DNA from: Streptomyces sporangiiformans
Lineage (GTDB): Bacteria > Actinomycetota > Actinomycetes > Streptomycetales > Streptomycetaceae
Reading direction: 5' to 3'
Assembly: GCF_005768555.2 (NCBI RefSeq)
Contig: NZ_VCHX02000065.1
Location: 26,422 to 90,421, forward strand
Length of the DNA stretch: 64,000 nt
Shown piece after piece: positions 43,682 to 52,715 of this stretch. How positions within the stretch are numbered: the first letter of the stretch is position 1; each line of letters opens with the position of its first letter. The translations under genes were made by a program, and so were the position numbers. The notes under the pieces are model-generated. The model saw only the letters and a program-made list of their open reading frames with translations, made no database searches and was not told where the DNA came from.

Positions 43682-45825
43682 TGGGCGGAAGCCTTCTGGG
43701 ACGGGGACGGGGACGGGGACGGGGACGACGGGGACGGGGGCCGAGTCATGCTGGGGGTCTGGGTCTGGGCCTGGATCGCCGTGATGGCGACGGTGACCAC
43801 GATGTCCCCGACGAGCGCGCCCCGGGACAGGTCGTTGACCGGCTTGCGCAGGCCCTGCAGAACCGGGCCGACGGCGATCGCGCCGGCCGAACGCTGCACG
43901 GCCTTGTACGTGTTGTTGCCGGTGTTGAGGTCCGGGAAGATCAGCACGGACGCCTGCCCGGCGACCTCCGACTCCGGCAGCTTGGTCGCCGCGACCGACG
44001 GCTCCACGGCGGCGTCGTACTGGATCGGGCCCTCGATCTTCAGGTCCCCGCGGCGCGCGCGGACCAGCTCGGTGGCCTGGCGCACCTTGTCGACGTCCGC
44101 GCCCGAGCCGGATGTCCCGGTCGAGTACGAGAGCATCGCGATCCGCGGCTCGACGCCGAACTGCTGGGCGGTCGCGGCCGACTGGACGGCGATGTCGGCC
44201 AACTGCTCCGCGTTCGGATCGGGGTTGACCGCGCAGTCCCCGTACACGAGGACCTTGTCGGCCAGGCACATGAAGAAGACGGACGAGACGATCGACGCGT
44301 CCGGCTTCGTCTTGATGATCTCGAAGGCGGGACGGATGGTGGCCGCCGTCGAGTGCACCGAACCCGACACCATGCCGTCGGCCAGGCCCTCCTGGACCAT
44401 CAGGGTGCCGAAGTAGTTCGGGTCGGAGACCACGTCGTACGCCAGCTCGACGGACACGCCCTTGTGGGCGCGGAGCTCGGCGTACTTCTCGGCGAAACGC
44501 TCGCGCAGCTCGGAGGACTGTGGGTCGATGAGCTGCGCGCCGGTGAGGTCGATGCCGAGGTCCGCGGCCTTCTTGTGGATCTGGCCGACCGGGCCGAGCA
44601 GCGTCAGATCGCAGACATCGCGGCGCAACAGCACCTCGACGGCGCGCAGGACGCGCTCCTCGGTGCCCTCGGGCAGCACGACGCGGCGCTTGTCCGAGCG
44701 GGCCCGCTCCAGAAGCTTGTGCTCGAACATCATCGGCGTGACGCGGTCGGTGCTCGGTGCCGAGACCCGACCGAGAAGGTCGGCCGTGTCGACGTATCGC
44801 TCGAAGAGACCGAGCGCCATCTCCGCCTTGCGGGGCGTGGCCGCGTTCAACTTGCCGTCCAGGGCGAAGAGCCGGCCCGCGGTCGGGAAGCTCAGGCCGG
44901 ACACCGAGACGACCGGGGTGCCCGGTGCGAGCCGGGCGGCGAGCGTGAGGACCTCGTCACTGGGCCGCTCGTCGAGGGTCAGCAGGACGCCGGCGATGGG
45001 CGGAGTGCCCGCGCTGTGCGCGGCGAGCGCCCCCACGACCAGGTCGGCGCGGTCGCCGGGCGTGACCACCATGCAGCCGGGCGTCAGGGCGGTCAGGAAG
45101 GTCGGCAGCATCGCGCCGCCGAAGACGAAGTCGAGCGCGTCACGCGCGAGTCCCGAGTCGTCTCCGAGCAGGACCTTGCCGCCGAGTGCGTGGGTGACCT
45201 GCGCGACGGTCGGCGCGCCGAGCGCGGGCTCGTCGGGCAGCACGTAACAGGGCACCGGCAGCTGGGAGTCCAGGGGCTCGTGGATCTCCGCCCGGTCCGG
45301 CGGCGCCACCCGGTTCACGATCATCGCCAGTACGTCGCAGCCCAGACCGTCGTACGCGCGGAACGCGTTGCGGGTCTCCGCACGCACCGACTCCGCCGTC
45401 TGGTCGCGGCCCCCCACGACGGGGATGACGGACGCGCCGAACTCGTTCGCCAACCGGGCGTTGAGGGTCAGCTCGTCGGGGAACTGTGTGTCGGCGTAGT
45501 CGGTGCCGAGGACGAGAACGACGTCGTAGTCGCGGGCCACCCGGTGGAAGCGGTCGACCAGCTGCGAGACCAGCTCGTCGGCGCCCTGCTCGGCCTGGAG
45601 CGCGGACGCCTCGTGATAGTCCATGCCGTAGACCGTCGCCGGGTCCTGGGCCAGGCGGTACCGGGCGCGCAGCAGCTCGAAGAGACGGTCGGGTCCTTCG
45701 TGGACAAGGGGACGGAACACCCCCACCCGGTCGACCTGGCGGGTCAGCAGCTCCATGACTCCCAGCTCGACGACCTGGCGGCCGTCGCCCCGGTCGATCC
45801 CCGTCACGTACACGCTGCGCGTCAC
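43678..45825 (-). CDS. pta: Phosphate acetyltransferase (long, DRTGG-containing form)
   Basis: Acetyl-CoA plus phosphate to acetyl phosphate plus CoA. 715 residues from GTG 45825 with GGGAGGAG upstream. The N-terminal ~350 residues form the BioD-like P-loop and DRTGG modules; the C-terminal ~330 are the PTA_PTB catalytic domain (LPEGTEERVLRAVEVLLRRD; MLSYSTGTSGSGADVDKV; VLIFPDLNTGNNTYKAVQR). The last ~20 residues are a Ser/Pro tail encoded by a hexanucleotide repeat. Confidence 0.95.
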   Translation of the reverse strand: MTRSVYVTGIDRGDGRQVVELGVMELLTRQVDRVGVFRPLVHEGPDRLFELLRARYRLAQDPATVYGMDYHEASALQAEQGADELVSQLVDRFHRVARDYDVVLVLGTDYADTQFPDELTLNARLANEFGASVIPVVGGRDQTAESVRAETRNAFRAYDGLGCDVLAMIVNRVAPPDRAEIHEPLDSQLPVPCYVLPDEPALGAPTVAQVTHALGGKVLLGDDSGLARDALDFVFGGAMLPTFLTALTPGCMVVTPGDRADLVVGALAAHSAGTPPIAGVLLTLDERPSDEVLTLAARLAPGTPVVSVSGLSFPTAGRLFALDGKLNAATPRKAEMALGLFERYVDTADLLGRVSAPSTDRVTPMMFEHKLLERARSDKRRVVLPEGTEERVLRAVEVLLRRDVCDLTLLGPVGQIHKKAADLGIDLTGAQLIDPQSSELRERFAEKYAELRAHKGVSVELAYDVVSDPNYFGTLMVQEGLADGMVSGSVHSTAATIRPAFEIIKTKPDASIVSSVFFMCLADKVLVYGDCAVNPDPNAEQLADIAVQSAATAQQFGVEPRIAMLSYSTGTSGSGADVDKVRQATELVRARRGDLKIEGPIQYDAAVEPSVAATKLPESEVAGQASVLIFPDLNTGNNTYKAVQRSAGAIAVGPVLQGLRKPVNDLSRGALVGDIVVTVAITAIQAQTQTPSMTRPPSPSSPSPSPSPSQKASAQ
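43697..43740. repeat. Hexanucleotide microsatellite in the 3' end of pta
   Basis: GGGACG units repeat about six to seven times with one interruption (ACGACG). Read on the minus strand they encode alternating Ser-Pro. Unit changes keep frame, so tail length may vary among strains. Confidence 0.8.
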
Positions 45826-45935
45826 GCGTGTCTCCTCCCTTTTCTCACTGCTGGTGGTGTGGCGCCGGGGTCCGGCCCTTGGCCCCCGAACCGGGCGGAA
45901 GAGGCAAAACAGTCGTTATCGTCGGCTGTGCCCTC

Positions 45936-45964
45936 TTGACAATACCTCCGGGCCTGGATAGGGC
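45936..45964 (+). promoter_or_regulatory. Candidate HrdB-type promoter of pfkA
   Basis: TTGACA (45936–45941), a 17-bp spacer and TAGGGC (45959–45964) fit the Streptomyces vegetative consensus on the plus strand. That gives a ~130-nt leader for pfkA that includes a duplicated CTCTCACGTACCAC. Confidence 0.55.
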
Positions 45965-46019
45965 GCCCGTGGGGCGGCCGGGTACGGTGGGCCGTCGGCG
46001 CTCGTGAAACAATCGGACC

Positions 46020-46070
46020 GGCTCTCACGTACCACCTCTCACGTACCACCTCGGAACCGGCTCTCACGGA
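46020..46070 (+). repeat. Short direct repeats in the pfkA leader
   Basis: CTCTCACGTACCAC occurs twice in a row, and CGGCTCTCACG flanks it on both sides (near 46018 and 46060). No pairing structure is evident; possible slippage duplication. Confidence 0.6.
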
Positions 46071-46097
46071 CCCACAGCGAGCAGGAGACACAGCACG

Positions 46098-47123
46098 ATG
46101 CGTATCGGAGTTCTCACCGCAGGCGGCGACTGCCCCGGGCTGAACGCAGTGATCCGGTCGGTCGTGCACCGGGCCGTCGATCACTACGGCGACGAGGTGA
46201 TCGGCTTCGAGGACGGTTACGCGGGACTGCTCGACGGCCGTTACCGCATCCTCGACCTCAACGCGGTCAGTGGCATCCTCGCCCGCGGCGGCACCATTCT
46301 CGGCTCCTCCCGCCTCCAGCGCGACCGGCTCCGTGAGGCCTGCGACAACGCCCAGGACATGGCCCGCGAGTTCGGTATCGACGCGCTCATTCCGATCGGC
46401 GGCGAGGGCACGCTCACGGCGGCGCGCATGCTGTCGGACGCGGGCCTGCCCGTGGTCGGTGTGCCGAAGACCATCGACAACGACATCTCCTCCACGGACC
46501 GCACCTTCGGCTTCGACACCGCCGTGGGCGTTGCCACGGAGGCGATGGACCGCCTGAAGACCACGGCCGAGTCCCACCAGCGGGTGATGGTCGTCGAGGT
46601 CATGGGCCGTCACGCGGGCTGGATCGCGCTGGAGTCCGGTATGGCCGCGGGCGCCCACGGCATCTGCCTGCCCGAGCGGGCCTTCGACCCGGGGGACCTG
46701 ATCAAGATGGTCGAGGAACGCTTCGCCCGCGGGAAGAAGTTCGCGGTCCTCTGCGTGGCCGAGGGCGCCCACCCCGTCGAGGGCACCATGGACTACGGCC
46801 ACGGCGAGATCGACCAGTTCGGGCACGAGCGGTTCCAGGGCATCGGTACGGCCCTGGCGTACGACCTCGAGAGGCGGCTCGGCAAGGAGGCCAAGCCGGT
46901 CATTCTCGGCCATGTCCAGCGCGGGGGCACGCCGACCGCGTACGACAGGGTCCTCGCCACGCGCTTCGGCTGGCACGCGGTCGAGGCCGCCCACCGGGGC
47001 GACTTCGGGCGGATGACGGCGCTGCGCGGGACGGACATCGAGATGGTGCCGCTCGCGGAAGCGGTCACCGAACTGAAGACGGTGCCGAAGGACCGGATGG
47101 ACGAGGCCGAGTCGGTGTTCTAG
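46098..47123 (+). CDS. pfkA: ATP-dependent 6-phosphofructokinase
   Basis: Fructose-6-phosphate to fructose-1,6-bisphosphate. 341 residues from ATG 46098 (CAGGAGA upstream). Motifs: MRIGVLTAGGDCPGLNAVIR, GGEGTLTAARM (Gly at the ATP-type position, where PPi enzymes have Asp), PKTIDNDISSTDRTFGFDTA, the MGRHAGWIAL substrate region and HVQRGGTPTAYDRVLATRFG. Divergent from pta. Its last codons form the first unit of the tandem array that follows. Confidence 0.96.
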   Translation: MRIGVLTAGGDCPGLNAVIRSVVHRAVDHYGDEVIGFEDGYAGLLDGRYRILDLNAVSGILARGGTILGSSRLQRDRLREACDNAQDMAREFGIDALIPIGGEGTLTAARMLSDAGLPVVGVPKTIDNDISSTDRTFGFDTAVGVATEAMDRLKTTAESHQRVMVVEVMGRHAGWIALESGMAAGAHGICLPERAFDPGDLIKMVEERFARGKKFAVLCVAEGAHPVEGTMDYGHGEIDQFGHERFQGIGTALAYDLERRLGKEAKPVILGHVQRGGTPTAYDRVLATRFGWHAVEAAHRGDFGRMTALRGTDIEMVPLAEAVTELKTVPKDRMDEAESVF

Positions 47124-47218
47124 AGCCGGAGTCGGTGTCTGGAGCCGCCGTCGGTGTTCTGGAGCCGAAGTCGGTGTCTGGGGCCGGAGTCGGTGCTCTG
47201 GAGCCGTTGTCGCTCTAG
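47103..47218. repeat. Tandem 19–20 bp repeat joining the stops of pfkA and the HTH gene
   Basis: Six units of roughly GAGCCGNAGTCGGTGTTCTG run without gaps. The first unit contains the pfkA end codons and stop; the last ends in CTCTAG, the stop codon of the convergent HTH gene. Confidence 0.85.
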
Positions 47219-47910
47219 CCGTTCCGCTGGACCGTGGACCAGAAGTGGTCGACGATCCGGTCCAGGAAGTCCCGGCCCGCGTCGTCGGCCGCCGCTCCGA
47301 CGCTCCGTCTCAGGGCGGCCGCCATCTGCCTCTGGTACTCGGTGTGCAGGGAGTGGAGTACCTCCTCCACGAGACGCCGTCGCAGCGGCAGCAGCTTGCT
47401 GACGGGGCGCACGTACGCCTGCCATCGCGTGCAGCACGCGCGGCGCAGCAACTCGGCCAGTTTCACTTCGCGCCCGGTGATGGTGACGAGATCCGGCAAC
47501 GACAGGTCTAGAACCTTGGCAAGGGCCGAGGACTGCCGCCCGCTGCCGCGCCACTCGTCGTGCTCCTCCATCCGCTGATACGCGAGGAGTTCGAGACCGA
47601 CGGCCCGCGCGACGTCCTGAGCGGCCAGTCCGCGCGCGATGCGGTGCTCGCGCAACGTGCGAGGCGTGCCGATGAGTTCACTCATCGAACACCACAACAC
47701 CCCCGCGAGCGCGGTGAGTTCGGCATTGCTCGGGGCGACCGAGCCCGCCTCCCAGTCGACGACCAGGGCGGGAGTCACATGGGGTAGTCCGTACGAGGTG
47801 CGCATCCCGTACGCGACGTGTTCGGGTCCCATGCCGAGCGCTGTGCGGAGTTCGCGGGCGGCCGGGGCGTTGAAGGGAGGGGTGGGCTGGGGGGTGGGCA
47901 GTGGCTGCAC
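47215..47910 (-). CDS. XRE-like helix-turn-helix regulator
   Basis: A 231-residue protein from GTG 47910 (reading VQPLPTPQPTPPFNAPAARE). Two HTH-like regions are visible: one around LRTALGMGPEHVAYGMRTSY and a clearer one at LREHRIARGLAAQDVARAVG. The C-terminal ~90 residues are helical and basic (RRLVEEVLHSLHTEYQRQMA). Longer in-frame starts exist but lack support. Targets unknown; it is convergent with pfkA. Confidence 0.78.
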   Translation of the reverse strand: MQPLPTPQPTPPFNAPAARELRTALGMGPEHVAYGMRTSYGLPHVTPALVVDWEAGSVAPSNAELTALAGVLWCSMSELIGTPRTLREHRIARGLAAQDVARAVGLELLAYQRMEEHDEWRGSGRQSSALAKVLDLSLPDLVTITGREVKLAELLRRACCTRWQAYVRPVSKLLPLRRRLVEEVLHSLHTEYQRQMAAALRRSVGAAADDAGRDFLDRIVDHFWSTVQRNG

Positions 47911-48107
47911 GCGCCCAACGTAGGGGTGCGGCGCCGTGGTGACTACGGTCTGTTCGGTCAGGATTACAGATTGTCGGAGAACCCGGATTCGGATGCCTGT
48001 CCGAGGTGGCTGAAGATCAACTGTTTGAGCGCGTGCCGCGGGGATCACGATGGCGGACGGTGGCCCATACGGGCGGGCCGGGAAGTGGGTCGAAGGTGGA
48101 AAGCGCT

Positions 48108-48557
48108 GTGAGCAGGATTGACGGGCATATTCGCGAGCGACTGCTGGCGTCGAACTTCTGGCATCTGGCGACCGTGGGCGCGGACGGGGCGCCCCAGGTT
48201 TCGCCCATGTGGGCGGACATCGAAGACGAGTACGTCATGGTCAACACGTCGATCGGCCGCGTGAAGGAGGAGAACCTGCGGCGCAATCCATACGTTTCCC
48301 TTTCTCACCACGATCCCGAGAACCCCTATGACCGGGTGGAGATCCGGGGGCGGGTCGTGCGGTTCGTCGAGGGGGAGGTGGCGGAGCGGGCGATGGACCG
48401 GCTCGCGCAGAAGTACATCGGTGAGCCCCGGTACCCATGGATGCTTCCGGGGGAGCGGCGGGTGATGATCCTGATCGAGCCGACTCGGGTGCGGCATGTG
48501 GTGGGGGTGGAGAGGTTCCGGCCGGGAGTCCTTCCGGAGTCCGGGCCGGAGCGCTGA
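48108..48557 (+). CDS. PPOX-class (F420-dependent) oxidoreductase
   Basis: A 149-residue split-barrel flavin/deazaflavin-binding protein: FWHLATVGADGAPQVSPMWA and YVMVNTSIGRVKEENLRRNP are the classic PPOX motifs binding FMN or F420. GTG 48108 is chosen for homology, with GGTGGAA upstream. Substrate unknown. Confidence 0.9.
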   Translation: MSRIDGHIRERLLASNFWHLATVGADGAPQVSPMWADIEDEYVMVNTSIGRVKEENLRRNPYVSLSHHDPENPYDRVEIRGRVVRFVEGEVAERAMDRLAQKYIGEPRYPWMLPGERRVMILIEPTRVRHVVGVERFRPGVLPESGPER

Positions 48558-48580
48558 GCCTCGTCAGCCCATGAAGGTGG

Positions 48581-49417
48581 CTAGCCCTTGACGGCGCCTC
48601 CAAGCGCGAAGCCGCCGCCGAGACGGCGGGCGATGAGTACGTAGAGCAGGATCACGGGTGTGGAGTAGATGATCGAGAACGCGGCCAGCTGGCCGTAGAT
48701 CACCGTGCCTCGGTTCCCGAAGAAGTCGTTGATGCTGACGGACGCCGGCATCTGCTCGGGGCTCAGCAGCAGCATGAAGGGGACGAAGAAATTCCCCCAC
48801 ATCATGACGAACGAGAAGACGGTGACGACCGCCACGCCCGGGCCCATCAGGGGCAGCACGATGCGGAGGAGGGACTGGAAGGAAGAGGCGCCGTCCGTCC
48901 ACGCCGCCTCCTCCAGCTCCTTCGGCACCCCGTCCATGAAGTTCTTCATGATCCAGATCGCGAAAGGGAGTTGGGACGCAGCGAAGAAGAAGATCGTGCC
49001 CTGCATGGTGTCGATGAGATCCACCTGCACGAACAGCGCGTACACCGGCACCATGATCGCCGTGATCGGCAGGCTGGTCGCGAAGAGAATCGTCAGCAGG
49101 AACGGACGGTTGAGGCGAGAGCGGAATCGTGACAGCGGATAGGCGGCGAGGGCCGCGCAGACCACTGTCAGCAAGGTCGCCCCGCCACACAGGATCAGGC
49201 TGTTGAGCAGGGGCGTGAAGGTGATGTCGGGTTCGAGTACGGCGTCGAAGTTGTCCAGGGTGATGCCGTCGGGCGTCTTCACCCTCAGGTCGGCGTGCGG
49301 GTCGAGGGAGGACAGGATCACCCAGGCCAGCGGCAGCACGAAGGCGGCCGCGACGACCAGGAGACCGGCGTCGGCGGCGTAACGGCGACTGGTGCGGCGT
49401 GAGTTGAGGGTGGCCAT
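48581..49417 (-). CDS. Carbohydrate ABC transporter permease (MalG type)
   Basis: A 278-residue inner membrane permease with six membrane spans and the cytoplasmic EAA loop EEAAWTDGASSFQSLLRIVL that contacts the ATPase. It is last in a binding protein–MalF–MalG operon. The ATPase gene is absent, as is common in Streptomyces, where the shared MsiK ATPase serves several importers. Confidence 0.94.
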   Translation of the reverse strand: MATLNSRRTSRRYAADAGLLVVAAAFVLPLAWVILSSLDPHADLRVKTPDGITLDNFDAVLEPDITFTPLLNSLILCGGATLLTVVCAALAAYPLSRFRSRLNRPFLLTILFATSLPITAIMVPVYALFVQVDLIDTMQGTIFFFAASQLPFAIWIMKNFMDGVPKELEEAAWTDGASSFQSLLRIVLPLMGPGVAVVTVFSFVMMWGNFFVPFMLLLSPEQMPASVSINDFFGNRGTVIYGQLAAFSIIYSTPVILLYVLIARRLGGGFALGGAVKG

Positions 49418-49423
49418 GGCGGG

Positions 49424-50368
49424 TCAGACCTCCGTCCGCAGCAGCCGCATATAGACGAGCGAGAAGAGCGAACCGACCACCAAGAGCAACAACGCCACAG
49501 CCGTCCCGTATCCGATCATGCTCTTCTGGAAGGCCTGTTCGTACATGAAGAGGGGCAGGGTCTGGCTCCTGGTCCCCGGACCGCCCCTCGTCATGACCCA
49601 GATCAGGCCGAAGACCGACAGCGTCTGGAGGGTGTTGAGCATCAGGTTCGTGCCGATCGACCGGCGGATCATCGGCAGCGTGATGTGCCACATGCGCCGC
49701 CAGCCGCCCGCGCCGTCGACCTCCGCCGCCTCCGTGATCTCCTGGGGGATCTCGTTCAGGGCGGCCGAGTAGACCAGCATCGAGAAAGCCGTGCCACGCC
49801 ACACGTTCGCGAACGACACCGCCAGGATCGGGAGCGTGTACAGCCAGTTCTGGCTCGGGAGGTGGAGCCAGTCCAGGACGGCGTTGAGGGTGCCCTCGCG
49901 GCGGAAGAAGGCGTAGAGGAGGAAACCGGCGACCACCTCCGGAAGCACCCACGCCGTGATGACTATGCCGCCGGTGAGCGTACGGACGGGCTTGGACGCG
50001 CGCTGCATCAGGGCGGCGAGGGCCAGGCCCAGGGTGTTCTGGCCGATGAGAGAGCTCAGGACGGTGAACACCAGCGTCAGCCATACGGCGTTGAGGAACG
50101 CGTCGTCCTGGAACGCCTCACGGAAGTTGTCGAAGCCGACGAAGGACGACTCGGCCTGACCGGTGAGCTGGAGATCGGTGAAGGCGATATAGGCGCAGTA
50201 CGCGATCGGGCCCGCGAGGAAGAGGACCAGGAGGACGACGGCGGGGGAGACGGGGAGGGCCCGGACGAGGGCGCGGCGGGCTGTGCGGGTTTTCGGCGCG
50301 GGCGGCGGGGCGGTCGGCCCCGGCGGGGTCTTGACGACGCCGGGGCCGGCCGGAGGTGCGGCGGTCAT
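49424..50368 (-). CDS. Carbohydrate ABC transporter permease (MalF type)
   Basis: A 314-residue permease with a Pro-rich N-terminal cytoplasmic segment, six spans and EAA loop EITEAAEVDGAGGWRRMWHI. Its stop is 6 bp before the MalG-type start, and it begins 21 bp after the binding-protein gene. Confidence 0.94.
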   Translation of the reverse strand: MTAAPPAGPGVVKTPPGPTAPPPAPKTRTARRALVRALPVSPAVVLLVLFLAGPIAYCAYIAFTDLQLTGQAESSFVGFDNFREAFQDDAFLNAVWLTLVFTVLSSLIGQNTLGLALAALMQRASKPVRTLTGGIVITAWVLPEVVAGFLLYAFFRREGTLNAVLDWLHLPSQNWLYTLPILAVSFANVWRGTAFSMLVYSAALNEIPQEITEAAEVDGAGGWRRMWHITLPMIRRSIGTNLMLNTLQTLSVFGLIWVMTRGGPGTRSQTLPLFMYEQAFQKSMIGYGTAVALLLLVVGSLFSLVYMRLLRTEV

Positions 50369-50389
50369 GAACGGACAGTCACCTCCCGG

Positions 50390-51847
50390 TCATTTCTCGA
50401 TCACCTGGTTGTCCGTGGCCGCCTTGAGATCGTCGTCGTACCTGCTCGCCGCCTCGTCCACCGAGCTGTCGCCCGTCGTCACGCCCTCCATGGCCTCCTG
50501 GACGGCGGTCGAGACCTTCGGGTACGCCGGGTACGCGGGCCGGTAGTGGGTGCTCTCGACCAGGTCGGTGAAGAACTTGATGCCGGGCTGCGCCTTCACG
50601 TACGCGGGGTCCTCGGCGACGTCCTTCCGCACGGCGATACCGGAGTTGGCGATGTACCACTTCTGGGCGTTCGCCTTCGTCTGCAGCGTCTCGATGAACT
50701 TGAAGGCGAGGTCGGGGTTTGCGGCCTTGTCCGGGATCGCCCAGGTCCAGCCGCCGGACATGCTCACCTTGCCGGGGGCCTGGCCGTTCTGGGTCGGCAT
50801 GGCGGCGAGGCCGAGCTTCTCCGACCACTCGGGCCATTCGTGGCCGCTGCCCTCCAGCCAGTCCTGCGGGAGCCATGAGCCGTCGAGGTTGATGCCCAGT
50901 TTGCCTTCGGGGAGGAGTTCACCGCGGACACGCGTCGAGATGTTCGGGTCGAGGGCGTCGGAGACGTCGGGGCCGAGCTTCTCCTTGTAGACCGTTTCCA
51001 CGAAGGCGAGCGCGTCCTTGAAGCCCTTGCTCCCGGCGATCCATTTCTTCGACGCCTCGTCGTACAGGGGGTCCGTCTTTCCGTCGCCCGTCCCGTAGAG
51101 CAGCATCTCGAAGCCCTGCATGGTGGCGGCCTCGCCCGCGGGTTTGCCCGTGTAGACGTTCAGGGGAATGACGCCGGGAACCTTCTTCTTGATGGCGCGG
51201 GCGGCTTCGAGAACGTCGTCCCACGTCTTCGGCTGCCAGTCCGCCGGGAGCCCGGCCTTCTGGAAGACGTCCTTGTCGAACCAGAGCCCCCGGGTGTCGG
51301 TGCCGTCCGGAACGCCGTACGTCTTGCCGTCCTGGGCCTTCGCCGCCGTCTTGGCGGTGTCGATGAACTGGTCCCAGTCCTTCCACTTGTCGAGGTACGG
51401 GTCGAGGGGTTTCAAGTAGCCGCTGGTGATGTCCGAGTTGATGAGGAAGGTGTCCTCGTAGACCAGGTCGGGCGCGGTCTTGGGCGAGCGCAGCATCTGC
51501 TGCACCTTCGTGTAGTACTCGGAGTCCGGGGCCTTGATCGGGACGAGTTTGACCTTCTTGCCCGGATTCGCCTTCTCGAACTGTTTCTTGACGGCGGCGA
51601 GGTGGGTGTCCATGATCCGGACCGAATCGTCCGTGGACTGTTTGTAGGACACCTCCACCGTGTCCGGGTCACTCCCGGATCCCGAGCCGCACGCGGTGAC
51701 GGCGCCGGCTGCGGTGACGATGAGGGTTCCGGCGAGAAGCAGGCGGAGCGGCGAAGCCGGGCGGGAACGGGAGCGGATGCCGGGGCGGACGCCAAGACGG
51801 GTGCCGGGGCGGGTGCGACGGTGGGGAGGGGCGGCGGTGGGGCGCAC
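50390..51847 (-). CDS. Extracellular sugar-binding lipoprotein
   Basis: A 485-residue family-1 solute-binding protein. From GTG 51847 (AGGAGG upstream), an Arg-rich n-region leads to a hydrophobic core and lipobox (TAAGAVTACGSG), so the Cys is lipidated at the membrane. The mature protein has the usual two-lobe pattern (QQMLRSPKTAPDLVYEDTFL; MSGGWTWAIPDKAANPDLAF). Sugar specificity cannot be read. Confidence 0.94.
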   Translation of the reverse strand: MRPTAAPPHRRTRPGTRLGVRPGIRSRSRPASPLRLLLAGTLIVTAAGAVTACGSGSGSDPDTVEVSYKQSTDDSVRIMDTHLAAVKKQFEKANPGKKVKLVPIKAPDSEYYTKVQQMLRSPKTAPDLVYEDTFLINSDITSGYLKPLDPYLDKWKDWDQFIDTAKTAAKAQDGKTYGVPDGTDTRGLWFDKDVFQKAGLPADWQPKTWDDVLEAARAIKKKVPGVIPLNVYTGKPAGEAATMQGFEMLLYGTGDGKTDPLYDEASKKWIAGSKGFKDALAFVETVYKEKLGPDVSDALDPNISTRVRGELLPEGKLGINLDGSWLPQDWLEGSGHEWPEWSEKLGLAAMPTQNGQAPGKVSMSGGWTWAIPDKAANPDLAFKFIETLQTKANAQKWYIANSGIAVRKDVAEDPAYVKAQPGIKFFTDLVESTHYRPAYPAYPKVSTAVQEAMEGVTTGDSSVDEAASRYDDDLKAATDNQVIEK

Positions 51848-52025
51848 GGGCAGGACCTCCTACTGGCCGACGTCGTTGTGGCCGAGTTCGTCTGCTGCCC
51901 GGTGAACGTAAGAGGGGGAACTGTGCCAGGTCAATGACCTTGCACGGCCCGGGTGTTGAGCATGAACGTCATGTCGTCCCGGCGGCGCGACGACCCATGA
52001 CCACGACGGCCCGGACGCCCGGGCC

Positions 52026-52715
52026 TCAGGGCCCCTTCACCCACTGGTACTGCAACTCTGGCCGCCCCACCTGCCCGTACTGCGGACTCCGTCCCGCCCG
52101 CCCCGCATCCACCAGGTGCTCCAGATACCGTCGCGCCGTGATCCGGGAGATCCCCACGGCCTCAGCCACCCCCGTCGCGGTCAGGCCCTCGGCGGAGTCC
52201 CGCAGCGCCCGGGTGACCCGCTCCAGCGTCGGTGCGCTCAACCCTTTGGGCAGCTCCGCCGGACCCGGTGCGCGCAGGGTGGCCAGCGCCCGGTCCACCT
52301 CGTCCTGGCCGCTGGCCTCGCCGACCGACGCGTGGAACTCGGCGTACCGGATGAGCCGGTCCCGCAGGGTGGCGAAGGTGAACGGCTTCAGTACGTACTG
52401 CACCACACCCAGCGAGACGCCCTCCCGCACCACCGTGAGATCCCGCGCCGAGGTCACCGCGATGACGTCGGCGTGGTACCCGGCCGCGCGGAGGGAGCGG
52501 GCGAGCTGCAGGCCGTGCCCGTCCGGGAGGTGGAGGTCCAGGAGGAGCAGGTCCACCGGCGTGCGGTCCAGTGCCCGCCGGGCCTCCGCGCCGGTGTGGG
52601 CCTTGCCCACCGCCGTGAAGCCGGGCACGCGTCCCACGTACATGACGTGCGCGTCCGCCGCGACGGGGTCGTCCTCGACGACCAGGACGCGGATGTCGTG
52701 CGACGGCGTGCTCAT
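52026..52715 (-). CDS. CitB/DcuR-type response regulator
   Basis: A 229-residue regulator: receiver domain with acidic residues VVEDDPVAAD, phospho-Asp in VDLLLLDLHLPDGHG, Lys in YVLKPFTFA. A C-terminal HTH (TATGVAEAVGISRITARRYL) matches the CitB subfamily. Its ATG overlaps the kinase stop by 4 bp. It probably controls the divergent dicarboxylate symporter. Confidence 0.94.
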   Translation of the reverse strand: MSTPSHDIRVLVVEDDPVAADAHVMYVGRVPGFTAVGKAHTGAEARRALDRTPVDLLLLDLHLPDGHGLQLARSLRAAGYHADVIAVTSARDLTVVREGVSLGVVQYVLKPFTFATLRDRLIRYAEFHASVGEASGQDEVDRALATLRAPGPAELPKGLSAPTLERVTRALRDSAEGLTATGVAEAVGISRITARRYLEHLVDAGRAGRSPQYGQVGRPELQYQWVKGP

